A stretch of 64,000 bases of DNA from Roseateles_B sp041913905 (GCA_041913905.1 JAYSEK010000026.1:1-64000); one strand, 5' to 3'. Shown: positions 1 to 10,154, numbered from the stretch's first letter. Notes: a model not told the origin generated them from the letters alone. Translations and numbers: made by a program.

Positions 1-328
1 GCAGCTGGCATTCGCCGCCCTGGTCGCAGATGGGGCAGTCCAGCGGGTGGTTGATCAGCAGGAACTCCATCACGCCCTGCTGGGCCTTGATGGCTTTCTC
101 GCTCTTGGTGCGCACGATCATGCCCTGCGTGACCGGGGTCGCGCAGGCGGGCATGGGCTTGGGCGCCTTTTCCACATCCACCAGGCACATGCGGCAGTTG
201 GCGGCGATGGAAAGCTTCTTGTGGTAGCAGAAATGCGGGATGTAGGTACCGGCCTTCTCGGCAGCATGCATGACCATGCTGCCTTCCTGGACCTCTACCT
301 TCTTGCCGTCGAGTTCGATTTCAACCAT
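1..328 (-). CDS. nuoG: NADH-quinone oxidoreductase subunit G, N-terminal part (partial)
   Basis: First 109 residues of the large iron-sulfur subunit of complex I; the rest lies beyond the window's left edge. The start MVEIELDGKKVEV opens a [2Fe-2S] ferredoxin-like domain, with cysteines in FCYHKKLSIAANCRMC and a further one in PACATPV. The sequence ends at CDQGGEC, which begins the next cysteine set that carries a [4Fe-4S] centre in this family. The subunit relays electrons from NuoF/NuoE in the peripheral arm. It starts 17 bases after the nuoF stop, so it belongs to the same nuo transcript. Identification is firm from motifs and gene order. Confidence 0.95.
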   Translation of the reverse strand, partial: MVEIELDGKKVEVQEGSMVMHAAEKAGTYIPHFCYHKKLSIAANCRMCLVDVEKAPKPMPACATPVTQGMIVRTKSEKAIKAQQGVMEFLLINHPLDCPICDQGGECQL

Positions 329-345
329 GGTTCGTGTCCTGGCGT

Positions 346-1689
<1,344 letters not shown>

Positions 1690-1697
1690 GCTTGCCC

Positions 1698-2204
1698 TCA
1701 GTTCTTGGCGTGGGCCTTCAGCGTGTCGACGAGTTCGTCGAGGCGCTCATGGCTCATGAAGCTGCACATCTGGCGGTCGTTCACCAGCATCACCGGCGCG
1801 TCGGCGCAGGCGCCCAGGCATTCGCACTTCTGCACGGTGAAGAGGCCGTCGGCAGTGGTGCCGCCCTCTTCCACGCCCAGCTTGCTCAGCAGATGGTTCA
1901 GCGCCTGCTGGCCGTCGCGGAGCTGGCAAGGCAGGTTGGTGCACACGTTCAGCTTGAACTTGCCGACCGGACGCTGGTTGTACATGTTGTAGAAGGTCGT
2001 GACCTCATACACCGCGATCGCGGGCATGCCCAGGTATTCGGCGATGGCGTCCTCGCTCTCGCGGGACACATGGCCCTGCTCCTGCTGCACGATGGACAGG
2101 CAGGCCATCACCGCCGACTGGCGCTGCTCGGCCGGGTACTTGGCGACCTCGCGGTCGAAGCGAGCGCGGGTTGCGTCGCTGAGCTGGTAGGGAGTGCTGC
2201 TCAT
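1698..2204 (-). CDS. nuoE: NADH-quinone oxidoreductase subunit E
   Basis: 168-residue thioredoxin-fold subunit of complex I carrying a [2Fe-2S] cluster. The ligands are visible as CTNLPC near the middle and CECLGAC about 40 residues later. It forms the NADH dehydrogenase module with NuoF and NuoG. Its start overlaps the end of nuoD by four bases, suggesting translational coupling. Length and motifs are normal. Confidence 0.97.
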   Translation of the reverse strand: MSSTPYQLSDATRARFDREVAKYPAEQRQSAVMACLSIVQQEQGHVSRESEDAIAEYLGMPAIAVYEVTTFYNMYNQRPVGKFKLNVCTNLPCQLRDGQQALNHLLSKLGVEEGGTTADGLFTVQKCECLGACADAPVMLVNDRQMCSFMSHERLDELVDTLKAHAKN

Positions 2205-3454
2205 CGGTCAATCTCACCGAAAACGATGTCCATGGTGCCGATCACGGCGACGGCGTCGGCAATCATGTGGCCGCGGGACATTTCGTCCAGGCCGGCCAGG
2301 TGGGCGAAGCCCGGGGCGCGGATCTTCAGGCGGTAGGGCTTGTTCGCGCCATCGCTGACGATGTAGATGCCGAACTCACCCTTGGGGTGCTCGACGGCGG
2401 CATAAGCTTCGCCTTCGGGCACGCGGAAACCTTCGGTAAAGAGCTTGAAGTGGTGAATCAGCTCTTCCATATTGGACTTCATGTCCACGCGGGCCGGCGG
2501 TGCCACCTTGTGGTTGTCCGTGATCACCGGGCCGGGATTTGCGCGCAGCCACTTCACGCACTGCTCGACGATGCGGCAGGACTGGCGCATTTCCTCGACG
2601 CGCACCACGTAGCGGTCATAGGTGTCGCCGTTGGTGCCCACGGGGATGTCGAAGTCCATCTTGGCGTAGACGTCGTAGGGCTGGCTCTTGCGCAGATCCC
2701 AGGGGATGCCAGAGCCGCGCAGCATGGCGCCGGTGAAGCCCATGTTCAGGGCCCGCTCCGGGCTCACCACGCCGATGCCCACGGTGCGCTGTTTCCAGAT
2801 CCGGTTGTCGGTCAGCAGGGTCTCGTAGTCGTCGACGTTCTTGGGGAAGCGCTTGCAGAAGTCCTCGATGAAGTCCAGCAGCGAACCCTGGCGGTTCTTG
2901 TTCAACTCGGCGATGGTCTTCGCGTTCTTGATCTTGGAGACCTTGTACTGCGGCATGGTGTCCGGCAGGTCGCGGTAGACGCCGCCCGGACGGAAGTAGG
3001 CCGCGTGCATGCGAGCACCCGACACCGCCTCGTACATGTCGAAGATGTCCTCACGCTCGCGGAAGCAGTAGATGAGGATGTTCATCGCACCGCAGTCCAG
3101 GCCATGGCAGCCCAGCCACAGCAGGTGGTTCAGGATGCGGGTCAGCTCGGCGAACATCACGCGGATGTACTGCGCGCGCTCCGGCACCTCGATGCCGAGC
3201 ATCTTCTCGATGGCCAGGCAGTAGGCATGCTCGTTGGCCATCATCGACACGTAGTCGAGGCGGTCCATATAGGGCAGCGACTGGATGTAGGTCTTGCTCT
3301 CGGCCAGCTTCTCGGTGGCGCGGTGCAGCAGGCCGATGTGCGGATCGGCGCGCTGGATCACTTCGCCGTCGAGCTCCAGCACCAGGCGCAGCACGCCGTG
3401 CGCGGCCGGGTGCTGCGGACCGAAGTTGAGGGTGTAGTTCTTGATGTCAGCCAT
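2201..3454 (-). CDS. nuoD: NADH-quinone oxidoreductase subunit D
   Basis: 417-residue 49-kDa-type subunit of complex I, related to the large subunit of [NiFe] hydrogenases. With NuoB it forms the quinone-binding site. The N-terminal NFGPQHPAAHGVLRLVLELD and the later GLLHRATEKLAE are hallmark motifs. It is separate from nuoC, unlike the fused nuoCD of Escherichia coli, which is the usual state in betaproteobacteria. An 87-base spacer with a small GC hairpin separates it from nuoC. Confidence 0.98.
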   Translation of the reverse strand: MADIKNYTLNFGPQHPAAHGVLRLVLELDGEVIQRADPHIGLLHRATEKLAESKTYIQSLPYMDRLDYVSMMANEHAYCLAIEKMLGIEVPERAQYIRVMFAELTRILNHLLWLGCHGLDCGAMNILIYCFREREDIFDMYEAVSGARMHAAYFRPGGVYRDLPDTMPQYKVSKIKNAKTIAELNKNRQGSLLDFIEDFCKRFPKNVDDYETLLTDNRIWKQRTVGIGVVSPERALNMGFTGAMLRGSGIPWDLRKSQPYDVYAKMDFDIPVGTNGDTYDRYVVRVEEMRQSCRIVEQCVKWLRANPGPVITDNHKVAPPARVDMKSNMEELIHHFKLFTEGFRVPEGEAYAAVEHPKGEFGIYIVSDGANKPYRLKIRAPGFAHLAGLDEMSRGHMIADAVAVIGTMDIVFGEIDR

Positions 3455-3494
3455 GGATCAGGACTCCCGCCGGGCAGCCTTGAAGGCAGCCTGC

Positions 3495-3509
3495 GCCCCG
3501 CGACGGGGC
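3495..3509. repeat. short GC hairpin in the nuoC-nuoD spacer
   Basis: GCCCC and GGGGC arms flank a five-base loop inside the 87-base spacer between nuoC and nuoD. No T-run follows, so it does not look like an intrinsic terminator. It may be an mRNA stability element or a degenerate intergenic palindrome. Confidence 0.4.
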
Positions 3510-3541
3510 AGCGAACGAATGTGGGCTTGGGGGCGAATCAT

Positions 3542-4138
3542 TCAGAGTCCGCCGTAGTTTTCTTCTCGGATCACGCGCGGCGTGATCTCACGCGGCTCGA
3601 TGGTCACCGGCTGGTAGATGACGCGCTTCTGCTCGGCGTCATAGCGCATCTCGACATGCCCGGTGGTCGGGAAGTCCTTGCGCATGGGGTGGCCGATGAA
3701 ACCGTAGTCCGTCAGGATGCGACGCAGGTCCTCGTGACCTTCGAAGATGATGCCGAACATGTCGAAGGCTTCGCGCTCGAACCAGTTGGCCGAGTTCCAG
3801 ACCGGCGTGACCGAGGCAACGCAGGGGAAGTCGTCACTGGCGGCCAGCACCTTGAGGCGCAGGCGCCAGTTCTCGGCCACGGACAGCAGGTGAGACACCA
3901 CGCCGAAGCGCGGGCCTTCGTAGCTGCCTTCGCCATAGCTGCTGTAGTCCACGCCGCAGAGGTCGATCAGCTGCTCGAAGCGCAGCTCGGAGTGGTCGCG
4001 CAGCGTCTTGGCGACGGCAGCGTATTGCTCGGGCGACACGCGAATGGTGATCTCACCCAGTTCGCGCTTGAGGTCGAGGATCTGCTCGCCCAGCACCTTT
4101 TCCAGGGCGGCCTGCAGGGTGTCGAGTTTCATGGTCAT
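3542..4138 (-). CDS. nuoC: NADH-quinone oxidoreductase subunit C
   Basis: 198-residue 30-kDa-type subunit of complex I, located in the connecting module with NuoB and NuoD. The family stretch NWFEREAFDMFGIIFEGHED and the following RRILTDYGFIGHPMRKDFP are clear. Two in-frame ATG codons open the gene (MTMKLD); the first has an AGGG-like ribosome site about five bases upstream and is used here. It follows nuoB by 15 bases. Confidence 0.97.
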   Translation of the reverse strand: MTMKLDTLQAALEKVLGEQILDLKRELGEITIRVSPEQYAAVAKTLRDHSELRFEQLIDLCGVDYSSYGEGSYEGPRFGVVSHLLSVAENWRLRLKVLAASDDFPCVASVTPVWNSANWFEREAFDMFGIIFEGHEDLRRILTDYGFIGHPMRKDFPTTGHVEMRYDAEQKRVIYQPVTIEPREITPRVIREENYGGL

Positions 4139-4153
4139 GGAGCCCTGCCCTCT

Positions 4154-4630
4154 TCAGCGTGCGATGGTGTTTTCGCGGCGGATCTTGGCCTGCAGCTGCA
4201 GGATGCCGTACAGCAGCGCCTCGGCGGTGGGCGGACAGCCCGGCACGTAGACGTCCACCGGCACGATGCGGTCGCAGCCGCGCACGACGGAATAGCTGTA
4301 GTGGTAGTAGCCGCCGCCGTTGGCGCAGGAGCCCATGGACAGCACCCAGCGCGGCTCGGCCATCTGGTCGTAGACCTTGCGCAGGGCCGGCGCCATCTTG
4401 TTGCACAGCGTGCCGGCCACGATCATCAAGTCGGACTGGCGGGGGCTGGGGCGGAACAGCATGCCGAAGCGGTCGATGTCATAGCGCGCCGCACCGGCAT
4501 GCATCATCTCGACCGCACAACAGGCCAGACCGAAGGTCATGGGCCACAGAGAACCGGTCTTGGACCAGTTGATCAGCTTGTCCACCGAGGTGGTGACGAA
4601 GCCTTCCTTCAAAACGCCTTCAATACCCAT
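4154..4630 (-). CDS. nuoB: NADH-quinone oxidoreductase subunit B
   Basis: 158-residue PSST-type subunit that carries the terminal [4Fe-4S] cluster N2 of complex I. The adjacent cysteines in FGLACCAVEMM, plus those in SMGSCANGGG and VPGCPP, are the four ligands. The product sits at the junction with the membrane arm and faces the quinone site. A 131-base spacer containing three tandem hairpins separates it from nuoA. Confidence 0.98.
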   Translation of the reverse strand: MGIEGVLKEGFVTTSVDKLINWSKTGSLWPMTFGLACCAVEMMHAGAARYDIDRFGMLFRPSPRQSDLMIVAGTLCNKMAPALRKVYDQMAEPRWVLSMGSCANGGGYYHYSYSVVRGCDRIVPVDVYVPGCPPTAEALLYGILQLQAKIRRENTIAR

Positions 4631-4696
4631 AGCACGCTTTCAATCAATCGCCCGTGTTCCGGGCCGAGCGCCGGGCCGCCCCAAGCCGGCCCACCT

Positions 4697-4751
4697 GCCA
4701 GCCGCAGGCTGGCGTCCCCTCGGGGGACCGTCCAGCGCCTAGCGTTGGACG
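4697..4751. repeat. three adjacent hairpins between nuoA and nuoB
   Basis: Three near-perfect stem-loops lie end to end in the nuoA-nuoB spacer: 4697-4713 (GCCAGCC, loop GCA, GGCTGGC), 4714-4728 (GTCCCC, loop TCG, GGGGAC) and 4730-4750 (GTCCAGCGC, loop CTA, GCGTTGGAC with one G-U pair). None is followed by a T-run. The arrangement resembles a repetitive extragenic palindrome or a small non-autonomous element, and could also stabilise or process the nuo mRNA. Confidence 0.6.
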
Positions 4752-4761
4752 AGGGGCAAGT

Positions 4762-5121
4762 TCACTCCCAATCGAGGGCGCCCTTCTTCCACTCGTAGGC
4801 AAAGCCGACGACCAGGATGCCCAGGAAAACCATCATCGCCCAGAAACCTGTCGCCCCGATTTCACGCAGGGTCACGGCCCAGGGGAACAGGAAGGCGATT
4901 TCCAGATCGAACAGGATGAAGAGGATGGCCACGAGGTAATAGCGCACATCGAACTTCATGCGCGCGTCTTCAAAGGCCTCGAAGCCGCATTCGTAAGGGG
5001 AGTTTTTGGCCTGATCCGGCCGGTTGGGCCCGAGAAGGTAGCCCAGGATCTGGGGCGCTATACCCACCACTGCGCCGACCAGAATGAAGAGGATGACGGG
5101 GAGGTACTGTTCCAGGCTCAC
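4762..5121 (-). CDS. nuoA: NADH-quinone oxidoreductase subunit A
   Basis: 119-residue membrane subunit of complex I with three predicted transmembrane helices, near residues 7-28, 62-85 and 90-110. The conserved loop motif SPYECGFEAFEDAR contains the family's characteristic cysteine. The start is GTG (MSLEQYLP), with a GAGAG ribosome site seven bases upstream; no nearby ATG fits. It is the first gene of the nuo operon, downstream of tRNA-Leu. Confidence 0.97.
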   Translation of the reverse strand: MSLEQYLPVILFILVGAVVGIAPQILGYLLGPNRPDQAKNSPYECGFEAFEDARMKFDVRYYLVAILFILFDLEIAFLFPWAVTLREIGATGFWAMMVFLGILVVGFAYEWKKGALDWE

Positions 5122-5363
5122 AGCTTTGCTCTCGGTTGCGTCAGCGCCCAGGGCCTCCAGGCCTCCGGCACGCCGACAGAGTCGACAAAAGCAACGGGCG
5201 CGCCGCTGGCGATAAACCTATCGCTCACGGACCGCGCCCGGCTTGTCCCTTAGCAGACTCGATCTTTCGACCGCCCCTGCAACAGGGCGCTTCAACCAGG
5301 ATCGCTTGCACATCTTCGGGCTCCAACCCAGGGATGTTAACGCACGACCTCGATTGAGGAATT

Positions 5364-5448
5364 TGGTGCCGACGGCGAGACTCGAACTCGCACAGCTTTC
5401 GCCACTACCCCCTCAAGATAGCGTGTCTACCAATTTCACCACGTCGGC
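5364..5448 (-). tRNA. tRNA-Leu (anticodon GAG)
   Basis: 85-base leucine tRNA with a long variable arm. The acceptor stem pairs GCCGACG with CGTCGGC, followed by an encoded ACCA end. The D-arm contains TTGGTAGACACG, the anticodon loop reads TTGAGGG (anticodon GAG, codons CTC/CTT), and the T-arm contains GTTCGAGTC. It lies between secG and nuoA on the same strand, a common Burkholderiales arrangement. Confidence 0.95.
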
Positions 5449-5633
5449 TAATTTTTCCTGTCTGGTTGCGTGAGGAATTGCGTTCCAGACAGCCTCGTAT
5501 TCTATACCGAAAAAAACTGGCTCCAGAGCGAAACAGAGGATTTTTCCCCTGCGATTGGATTGATCTGGGACAGTCTTTCCAGTTGCACTGGGCGCTGCCA
5601 AGGGACAGGTCTTGCCCCCCAGCGCCCAAGCGG

Positions 5634-6011
5634 TCAGTTGCTAGTGGCCGAAGCAGCCGGCTGAGCGGCCACGGGCGCCTCGGGAATCGCGGCGGCGCCG
5701 GAGGCGGCCGGTGCGGGTGCGCTGGCCGGCGCGCTGCGCTCCAGCAGGTTTTCCTTCGAGCTGCCGGCATCGCGGTGGCTGCCGAAATAGGCCAGGCCCA
5801 GCGTGCAGACAAAGAACAAGGTGGCGCAAATGGCCGTGCTGCGCGACAGGAAGTTGGCACTGCCGGTCGCACCGAACAGGCTGCCGGAGGCGCCACTGCC
5901 GAAGGAGGCGCCCATGTCGGCGCCCTTGCCGTGCTGCACCAGCACCAGGCCGATCATGGCCAGCGCGCTCAGCAACTGGACCACGAGGATCAGGTTCATC
6001 AGGACTTGCAT
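5634..6011 (-). CDS. secG: protein-export membrane protein SecG
   Basis: 125-residue subunit of the SecYEG translocon. Two transmembrane helices are visible, near residues 1-22 and 50-70, separated by the conserved loop VLVQHGKGADMGASFG. The C-terminal 45 residues are rich in Ala and Pro and variable in the family. The chosen start MQVLMNLILV is an ATG preceded by a GGAGAG ribosome site; an upstream in-frame TTG would add four residues. It sits downstream of tpiA, a classic linkage. Confidence 0.93.
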   Translation of the reverse strand: MQVLMNLILVVQLLSALAMIGLVLVQHGKGADMGASFGSGASGSLFGATGSANFLSRSTAICATLFFVCTLGLAYFGSHRDAGSSKENLLERSAPASAPAPAASGAAAIPEAPVAAQPAASATSN

Positions 6012-6081
6012 TCGTCTCTCCAAATCGAATCAGTCGCGCGCCGCGTCCAGCGACGGGCGCGCAGGAAGTTACTTCGAGGTC

Positions 6082-6822
6082 TCAGGCCGCCGCACGGCAG
6101 ATGGCCGAGAAGTCCGCGGCCTTCAAGGCTGCGCCACCGATCAATCCACCGTCGATGTCCGCCTGGGCGAACAGCTGGGCAGCGTTGTCAGGCTTGACGC
6201 TGCCACCGTAGAGGATGCGCATGGCATCCGCCTTCTGTGTGGCTGCACGCAGCTGCTGGCGCAGCACGGCATGCACGGCTTGCGCCTGCTCCGGCGTGGC
6301 CGTCAGGCCGGTACCGATGGCCCAGACCGGCTCATAGGCCAGCACGATCTCGCCGATGCAGTGCGTCAAGGTATGGACCACCGCCGCCAGCTGGCGCTTG
6401 ACCACGTGCTCGGTCTGGCCGGCTTCGCGCTCGGCCAGGGTCTCGCCCACGCAGACGATGGGCGTGATGCCGTGCGCCAGCGCAGCCTTGGCCTTGTCCG
6501 CCACCAGTTGATCGCTTTCCTGATGGTAGGCACGACGCTCGGAGTGCCCCACGATGACGTAGCGGCAGCCGATGTCCGCCAGCATGGCCGAGGACACCTC
6601 GCCCGTGTAGGCGCCCTGCTCCTGCGCGGAACAATCCTGCGCGCCATAGGCGATCTGGGTGCCCGTCAACGCCAGCGCCGTCTCGGTGATGTAGGGAAAT
6701 GGCACGCACACGGCCACGTCGGCCGTCCAGGGGCCGGCTTCCTTCAGGCCGCTCAGCAACAGGGCATTGGAGGCCCGGTTGCCATGCATCTTCCAGTTGC
6801 CAACGACCAGCTTCTTGCGCAT
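6082..6822 (-). CDS. tpiA: triose-phosphate isomerase
   Basis: 246-residue glycolytic enzyme interconverting dihydroxyacetone phosphate and glyceraldehyde 3-phosphate. The N-terminal GNWKMHG carries the catalytic lysine, IVGHSERR the catalytic histidine and LAYEPVWAIGTG the catalytic glutamate. The C-terminal LYGGSVKPDN is the phosphate-binding loop. The ATG start (MRKKLVVGNWK) is supported by a GAGG ribosome site; an upstream GTG would add seven unlikely residues. It follows the qor-like gene closely. Confidence 0.97.
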   Translation of the reverse strand: MRKKLVVGNWKMHGNRASNALLLSGLKEAGPWTADVAVCVPFPYITETALALTGTQIAYGAQDCSAQEQGAYTGEVSSAMLADIGCRYVIVGHSERRAYHQESDQLVADKAKAALAHGITPIVCVGETLAEREAGQTEHVVKRQLAAVVHTLTHCIGEIVLAYEPVWAIGTGLTATPEQAQAVHAVLRQQLRAATQKADAMRILYGGSVKPDNAAQLFAQADIDGGLIGGAALKAADFSAICRAAA

Positions 6823-6839
6823 GAAAAACCTCGTGAAAC

Positions 6840-7826
6840 TCACCAGACCAGGACGATCTTGCCCACATGCTCACCCGATTCCATCAGGGCGTGGGCTTGC
6901 GCCGCCTGGTCGGCAGGCAGTTGTTGATAGATGACCGGCGCGATCTTGCGCGAGGCCAGCAGGGGCCAGACCTTGTCCCGCAAGGCACGCGCGACAGCCG
7001 CCTTGAATGCCAGCGAACGCGGACGCAGCGTCGAACCGCTGATCGTCAGCCGTCGACGCAAGACCTGACCCGCATCGAACTCCGCTTTGACACCGCCCTG
7101 CACCGCGATGATGACCATGCGGCCATCGTCGGCCAGGCATTGCACACCGCGCGCCACGTAACCGCCCGCGACCATGTCCAGGATCACGTCAACGCCGCGG
7201 CCCTGCGTGGCCGACTTGACCTCGGCCACGAAGTCCTGCTCGCGGTAGTTGATGGCGACATCCGCCCCCAGATCCAGGCAGGCCTGGGCCTTGGCCGCCG
7301 TGCCGACAGTCACCAGCACCCGCGCGCCGAAGGCCTTGGCCAGCTGGATGGCGGTGACGCCGATCCCGCTGCTGCCCCCATGGACCAGCAGGCTTTCGCC
7401 CGCCTGCAGCCCGGCCCTGTCGAAGACATTGCTCCACACGGTGAAGTAGGTCTCCGGCAGGCTGGCCGCCTCGGCCATGCTCCAGCCCTCGGGCACCGGC
7501 AGGCACTGCTCGACGGGCGCCACGCAGCGCTCGGCGTAGCCGCCGCCCGCCAGCAGCGCGCACACGGCATCGCCGATGCGCAAGCCGGCAGCCGCCAAGG
7601 CCGCCTCGTCACCCGCGACGATGCGTCCAGCAACCTCCAGCCCCGGCAAAGGACTGGCACCCGGCGGAGGCGGATAGGCGCCCTTGCGCTGCAGCACGTC
7701 GGGGCGGTTGATGCCATAGGCCTCCACCGCGATGAGGCACTCCCCTGCCCCAGCCTGAGGCTCGGGCAGGGTTTGCAGCTGCAAGACCTCGGGTCCGCCG
7801 GGCTGGCTGATGGCAATGGCACGCAT
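6840..7826 (-). CDS. NAD(P)H quinone oxidoreductase, zinc-independent MDR family
   Basis: 328-residue member of the medium-chain dehydrogenase/reductase superfamily, PIG3/Qor branch. Family members reduce quinones with NADPH. The N-terminal GroES-like domain contains GINRPDVLQRKGAYPPPPGA, and the Rossmann domain has VHGGSSGIGVTAIQLAKA. Cysteines for structural zinc are absent, as expected for this branch. It lies between pnp and tpiA. The exact substrate cannot be told from sequence. Confidence 0.9.
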   Translation of the reverse strand: MRAIAISQPGGPEVLQLQTLPEPQAGAGECLIAVEAYGINRPDVLQRKGAYPPPPGASPLPGLEVAGRIVAGDEAALAAAGLRIGDAVCALLAGGGYAERCVAPVEQCLPVPEGWSMAEAASLPETYFTVWSNVFDRAGLQAGESLLVHGGSSGIGVTAIQLAKAFGARVLVTVGTAAKAQACLDLGADVAINYREQDFVAEVKSATQGRGVDVILDMVAGGYVARGVQCLADDGRMVIIAVQGGVKAEFDAGQVLRRRLTISGSTLRPRSLAFKAAVARALRDKVWPLLASRKIAPVIYQQLPADQAAQAHALMESGEHVGKIVLVW

Positions 7827-7853
7827 GCCGGCTCGCTCGCTCGCGCTCAGGCC

Positions 7854-9992
7854 TTACTCGGCAGCCGATTCGGCGGCCACTTGTGCAGCAGGCGCGGCTT
7901 CGCGGTCGATCAGGGCCTTCATCGACAGCTTGATGCGGCCCTTTTCGTCGGTCTCCAGCACCTTGACCTTGACGACCTGGCCTTCCTTCAGGAAGTCCGT
8001 GACCTTCTCGACGCGCTGGTGGGCGATCTGGCTGATGTGCAGCAGGCCGTCCTTGCCGGGCAGCAGGTTCACCAGGGCACCGAAGTCCAGGATCTTGGTG
8101 ATCGGGCCTTCGTAGACCTTGCCCACTTCCACCTCGGCGGTGATTTCCTCGATGCGCTTCTTGGCGGCAGCGGCGCGGTCGGCGTCGGTGGAGGCGATGG
8201 TGATGGTGCCGTCTTCCGCGATGTCGATCTGGGTGCCGGTTTCCTCGGTCAGCGCACGGATGGTGGCGCCGCCCTTGCCGATCACGTCACGGATCTTCTC
8301 GGGGTTGATCTTCATGGTGTACAGACGCGGCGCGAACTGCGACACCTCCGTCTTCGCACCACCGACGGCCTCGACCATCTTGGACAGGATGTGCATGCGG
8401 GCTTCCTTGGCCTGAGCCAGCGCGACCTGCATGATTTCCTTGGTGATGCCCTGGATCTTGATGTCCATCTGCAGGGCGGTGATGCCGGCGGTGGTGCCGG
8501 CCACCTTGAAGTCCATGTCGCCCAGGTGATCTTCGTCACCCAGGATGTCGGTCAGCACCGCGAAGCGGTTGCCGTCCTTGATCAGACCCATGGCGATGCC
8601 GGCCACGTGGGCCTTCAGGGGCACGCCGGCGTCCATCAGCGACAGGCAGCCGCCGCAGACCGAAGCCATGGAGGAAGAACCGTTGGACTCGGTGATCTCG
8701 GAGACCACGCGGATCGAGTACGGGAACTCTTCCTTGCTCGGCAGCACCGGCACCAGGGCGCGCTTGGCCAGACGGCCGTGGCCGATCTCGCGACGCTTGG
8801 GGCTGCCCACGCGACCCGTTTCGCCGGTGGCGAACGGAGGCATGTTGTAGTGCAGCATGAAGCGCTCGCTGTATTCGCCGGCCAGGGCGTCGATCACCTG
8901 GGCGTCGCGCTCGGTGCCCAGGGTCGCAGCGACCAGGGCCTGGGTTTCGCCGCGGGTGAACAGCGAGGAGCCGTGGGCGCGCGGCAGCACGCCGGAACGG
9001 ATCTCGATGGGGCGCACGGTACGGGTGTCGCGGCCGTCGATGCGGGGCTCGCCGGCCAGGATCTGGCTGCGCACGATGCGGGCTTCGATTTCGAACAGCA
9101 GACCGTCGACTTCGACGCCGTCGAACTCCACGCCTTCGGCCGTCAGGGCCTCTTTGACCTTGGCATAGGCCTCGCGGCATGCCTGGGTGCGGGCCTGCTT
9201 GGAGCGGATCTGGTAAGCGGCGCGCAGCGCTTCTTCGGCCAGGCCGGTGACCTTGGCGATGAAGGGCTCATCCTTGGCGGGCGCGGTCCAGTTCCACACT
9301 GGCTTACCGGCTTCCTTCACCAGCTCATGGATGGCGTTGATGGCGATCTGGCCTTGCTGGTGGCCGTAGACCACGGCGCCCAGCATGATGTCTTCGCTCA
9401 GCTGGTCGGCTTCGGATTCGACCATCAGCACGGCGGCTTCGGTGCCGGCCACGACCAGGTCCAGCTTGGACTCGGTCAGCTGGGTCTTGCCCGGATTCAG
9501 CACGTACTCGCCATTGATGTAGCCCACGCGGGCGGCACCGATGGGGCCGTTGAAGGGGATGCCGGAGACAGCCAGCGCAGCGCTGGTGGCGATCATGGCG
9601 GCGATGTCGGCCTGGACTTCGGGGTTCAGCGACACCACGTGCACCACGACCTGAACTTCGTTGAAGAAGCCTTCGGGGAACAGCGGGCGGATGGGGCGGT
9701 CGATCAGGCGGCTGGTCAGGGTTTCCAGCTCGCTGGGGCGGCCTTCACGCTTGAAGAAGCTGCCGGGGATCTTGCCGGCGGCGTAGGTCTTCTCGATGTA
9801 GTCGACGGTCAGGGGGAAGAAGTCCTGGCCGGGCTTGGGTTCGTTCTTGGCGACGACGGTGGCGAGCACCACGGTGTCATCGATGTTCACCAGCACGGCG
9901 CCGGTGGACTGACGGGCGATCTCGCCGGTCTCCATGGTGACGGTATGGGGGCCCCATTGGAAGGTCTTGCTGACCTTGTTGAACATGCTCAT
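7854..9992 (-). CDS. pnp: polyribonucleotide nucleotidyltransferase (PNPase)
   Basis: 712-residue phosphorolytic 3'-5' exoribonuclease of the RNA degradosome. Two RNase PH-like domains are followed by a KH domain (IRDVIGKGGATIRALTEET) and an S1 RNA-binding domain near the C-terminus. The second PH domain contains FLHYNMPPFATGE-like sequence (written MLHYNMPPFATGE here). The ATG used (MSMFNKVSK) has a GAGGAG ribosome site six bases upstream. The gene follows rpsO, and a long hairpin in the leader at 10069-10120 suggests RNase III processing and autoregulation as in enteric bacteria. Confidence 0.97.
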   Translation of the reverse strand: MSMFNKVSKTFQWGPHTVTMETGEIARQSTGAVLVNIDDTVVLATVVAKNEPKPGQDFFPLTVDYIEKTYAAGKIPGSFFKREGRPSELETLTSRLIDRPIRPLFPEGFFNEVQVVVHVVSLNPEVQADIAAMIATSAALAVSGIPFNGPIGAARVGYINGEYVLNPGKTQLTESKLDLVVAGTEAAVLMVESEADQLSEDIMLGAVVYGHQQGQIAINAIHELVKEAGKPVWNWTAPAKDEPFIAKVTGLAEEALRAAYQIRSKQARTQACREAYAKVKEALTAEGVEFDGVEVDGLLFEIEARIVRSQILAGEPRIDGRDTRTVRPIEIRSGVLPRAHGSSLFTRGETQALVAATLGTERDAQVIDALAGEYSERFMLHYNMPPFATGETGRVGSPKRREIGHGRLAKRALVPVLPSKEEFPYSIRVVSEITESNGSSSMASVCGGCLSLMDAGVPLKAHVAGIAMGLIKDGNRFAVLTDILGDEDHLGDMDFKVAGTTAGITALQMDIKIQGITKEIMQVALAQAKEARMHILSKMVEAVGGAKTEVSQFAPRLYTMKINPEKIRDVIGKGGATIRALTEETGTQIDIAEDGTITIASTDADRAAAAKKRIEEITAEVEVGKVYEGPITKILDFGALVNLLPGKDGLLHISQIAHQRVEKVTDFLKEGQVVKVKVLETDEKGRIKLSMKALIDREAAPAAQVAAESAAE

Positions 9993-10068
9993 GTGCATCT
10001 CCTCGATTGCGAAACAGTGCTTGCGGTGCACTGAGGAACCGGGAGTGGGGCTGGGTCTGGCGCGATGC

Positions 10069-10120
10069 CATTCCAGGGCGATTTGCGCAGGCGCTCAAGC
10101 CTGCAAACCGCCTTGGAATG
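10069..10120 (-). promoter_or_regulatory. long hairpin in the pnp leader, probable RNase III site
   Basis: An inverted repeat of about 22 bases per arm, starting CATTCCA and ending TGGAATG, has one two-base bulge, two non-Watson-Crick positions and a six-base loop. It lies 77 bases upstream of the pnp start and downstream of the rpsO terminator. In Escherichia coli a comparable leader stem-loop is cut by RNase III and then used by PNPase for autocontrol; the same role is inferred here. Confidence 0.6.
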
Positions 10121-10154
10121 ACACATCCGCCACGTCAGCTCGACTCCAGTAGCG

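Noticed and set aside
2267..4798. Long open frame opposite nuoB, nuoC and nuoD
   Set aside because: Composition is a GC-rich shadow with no family motifs; the opposite strand has clear nuo genes.
6867..10034. 1055-residue open frame opposite pnp and the quinone oxidoreductase gene
   Set aside because: It covers several real genes on the other strand, is rich in His, Gly, Ala and Leu, and has no recognisable domain.
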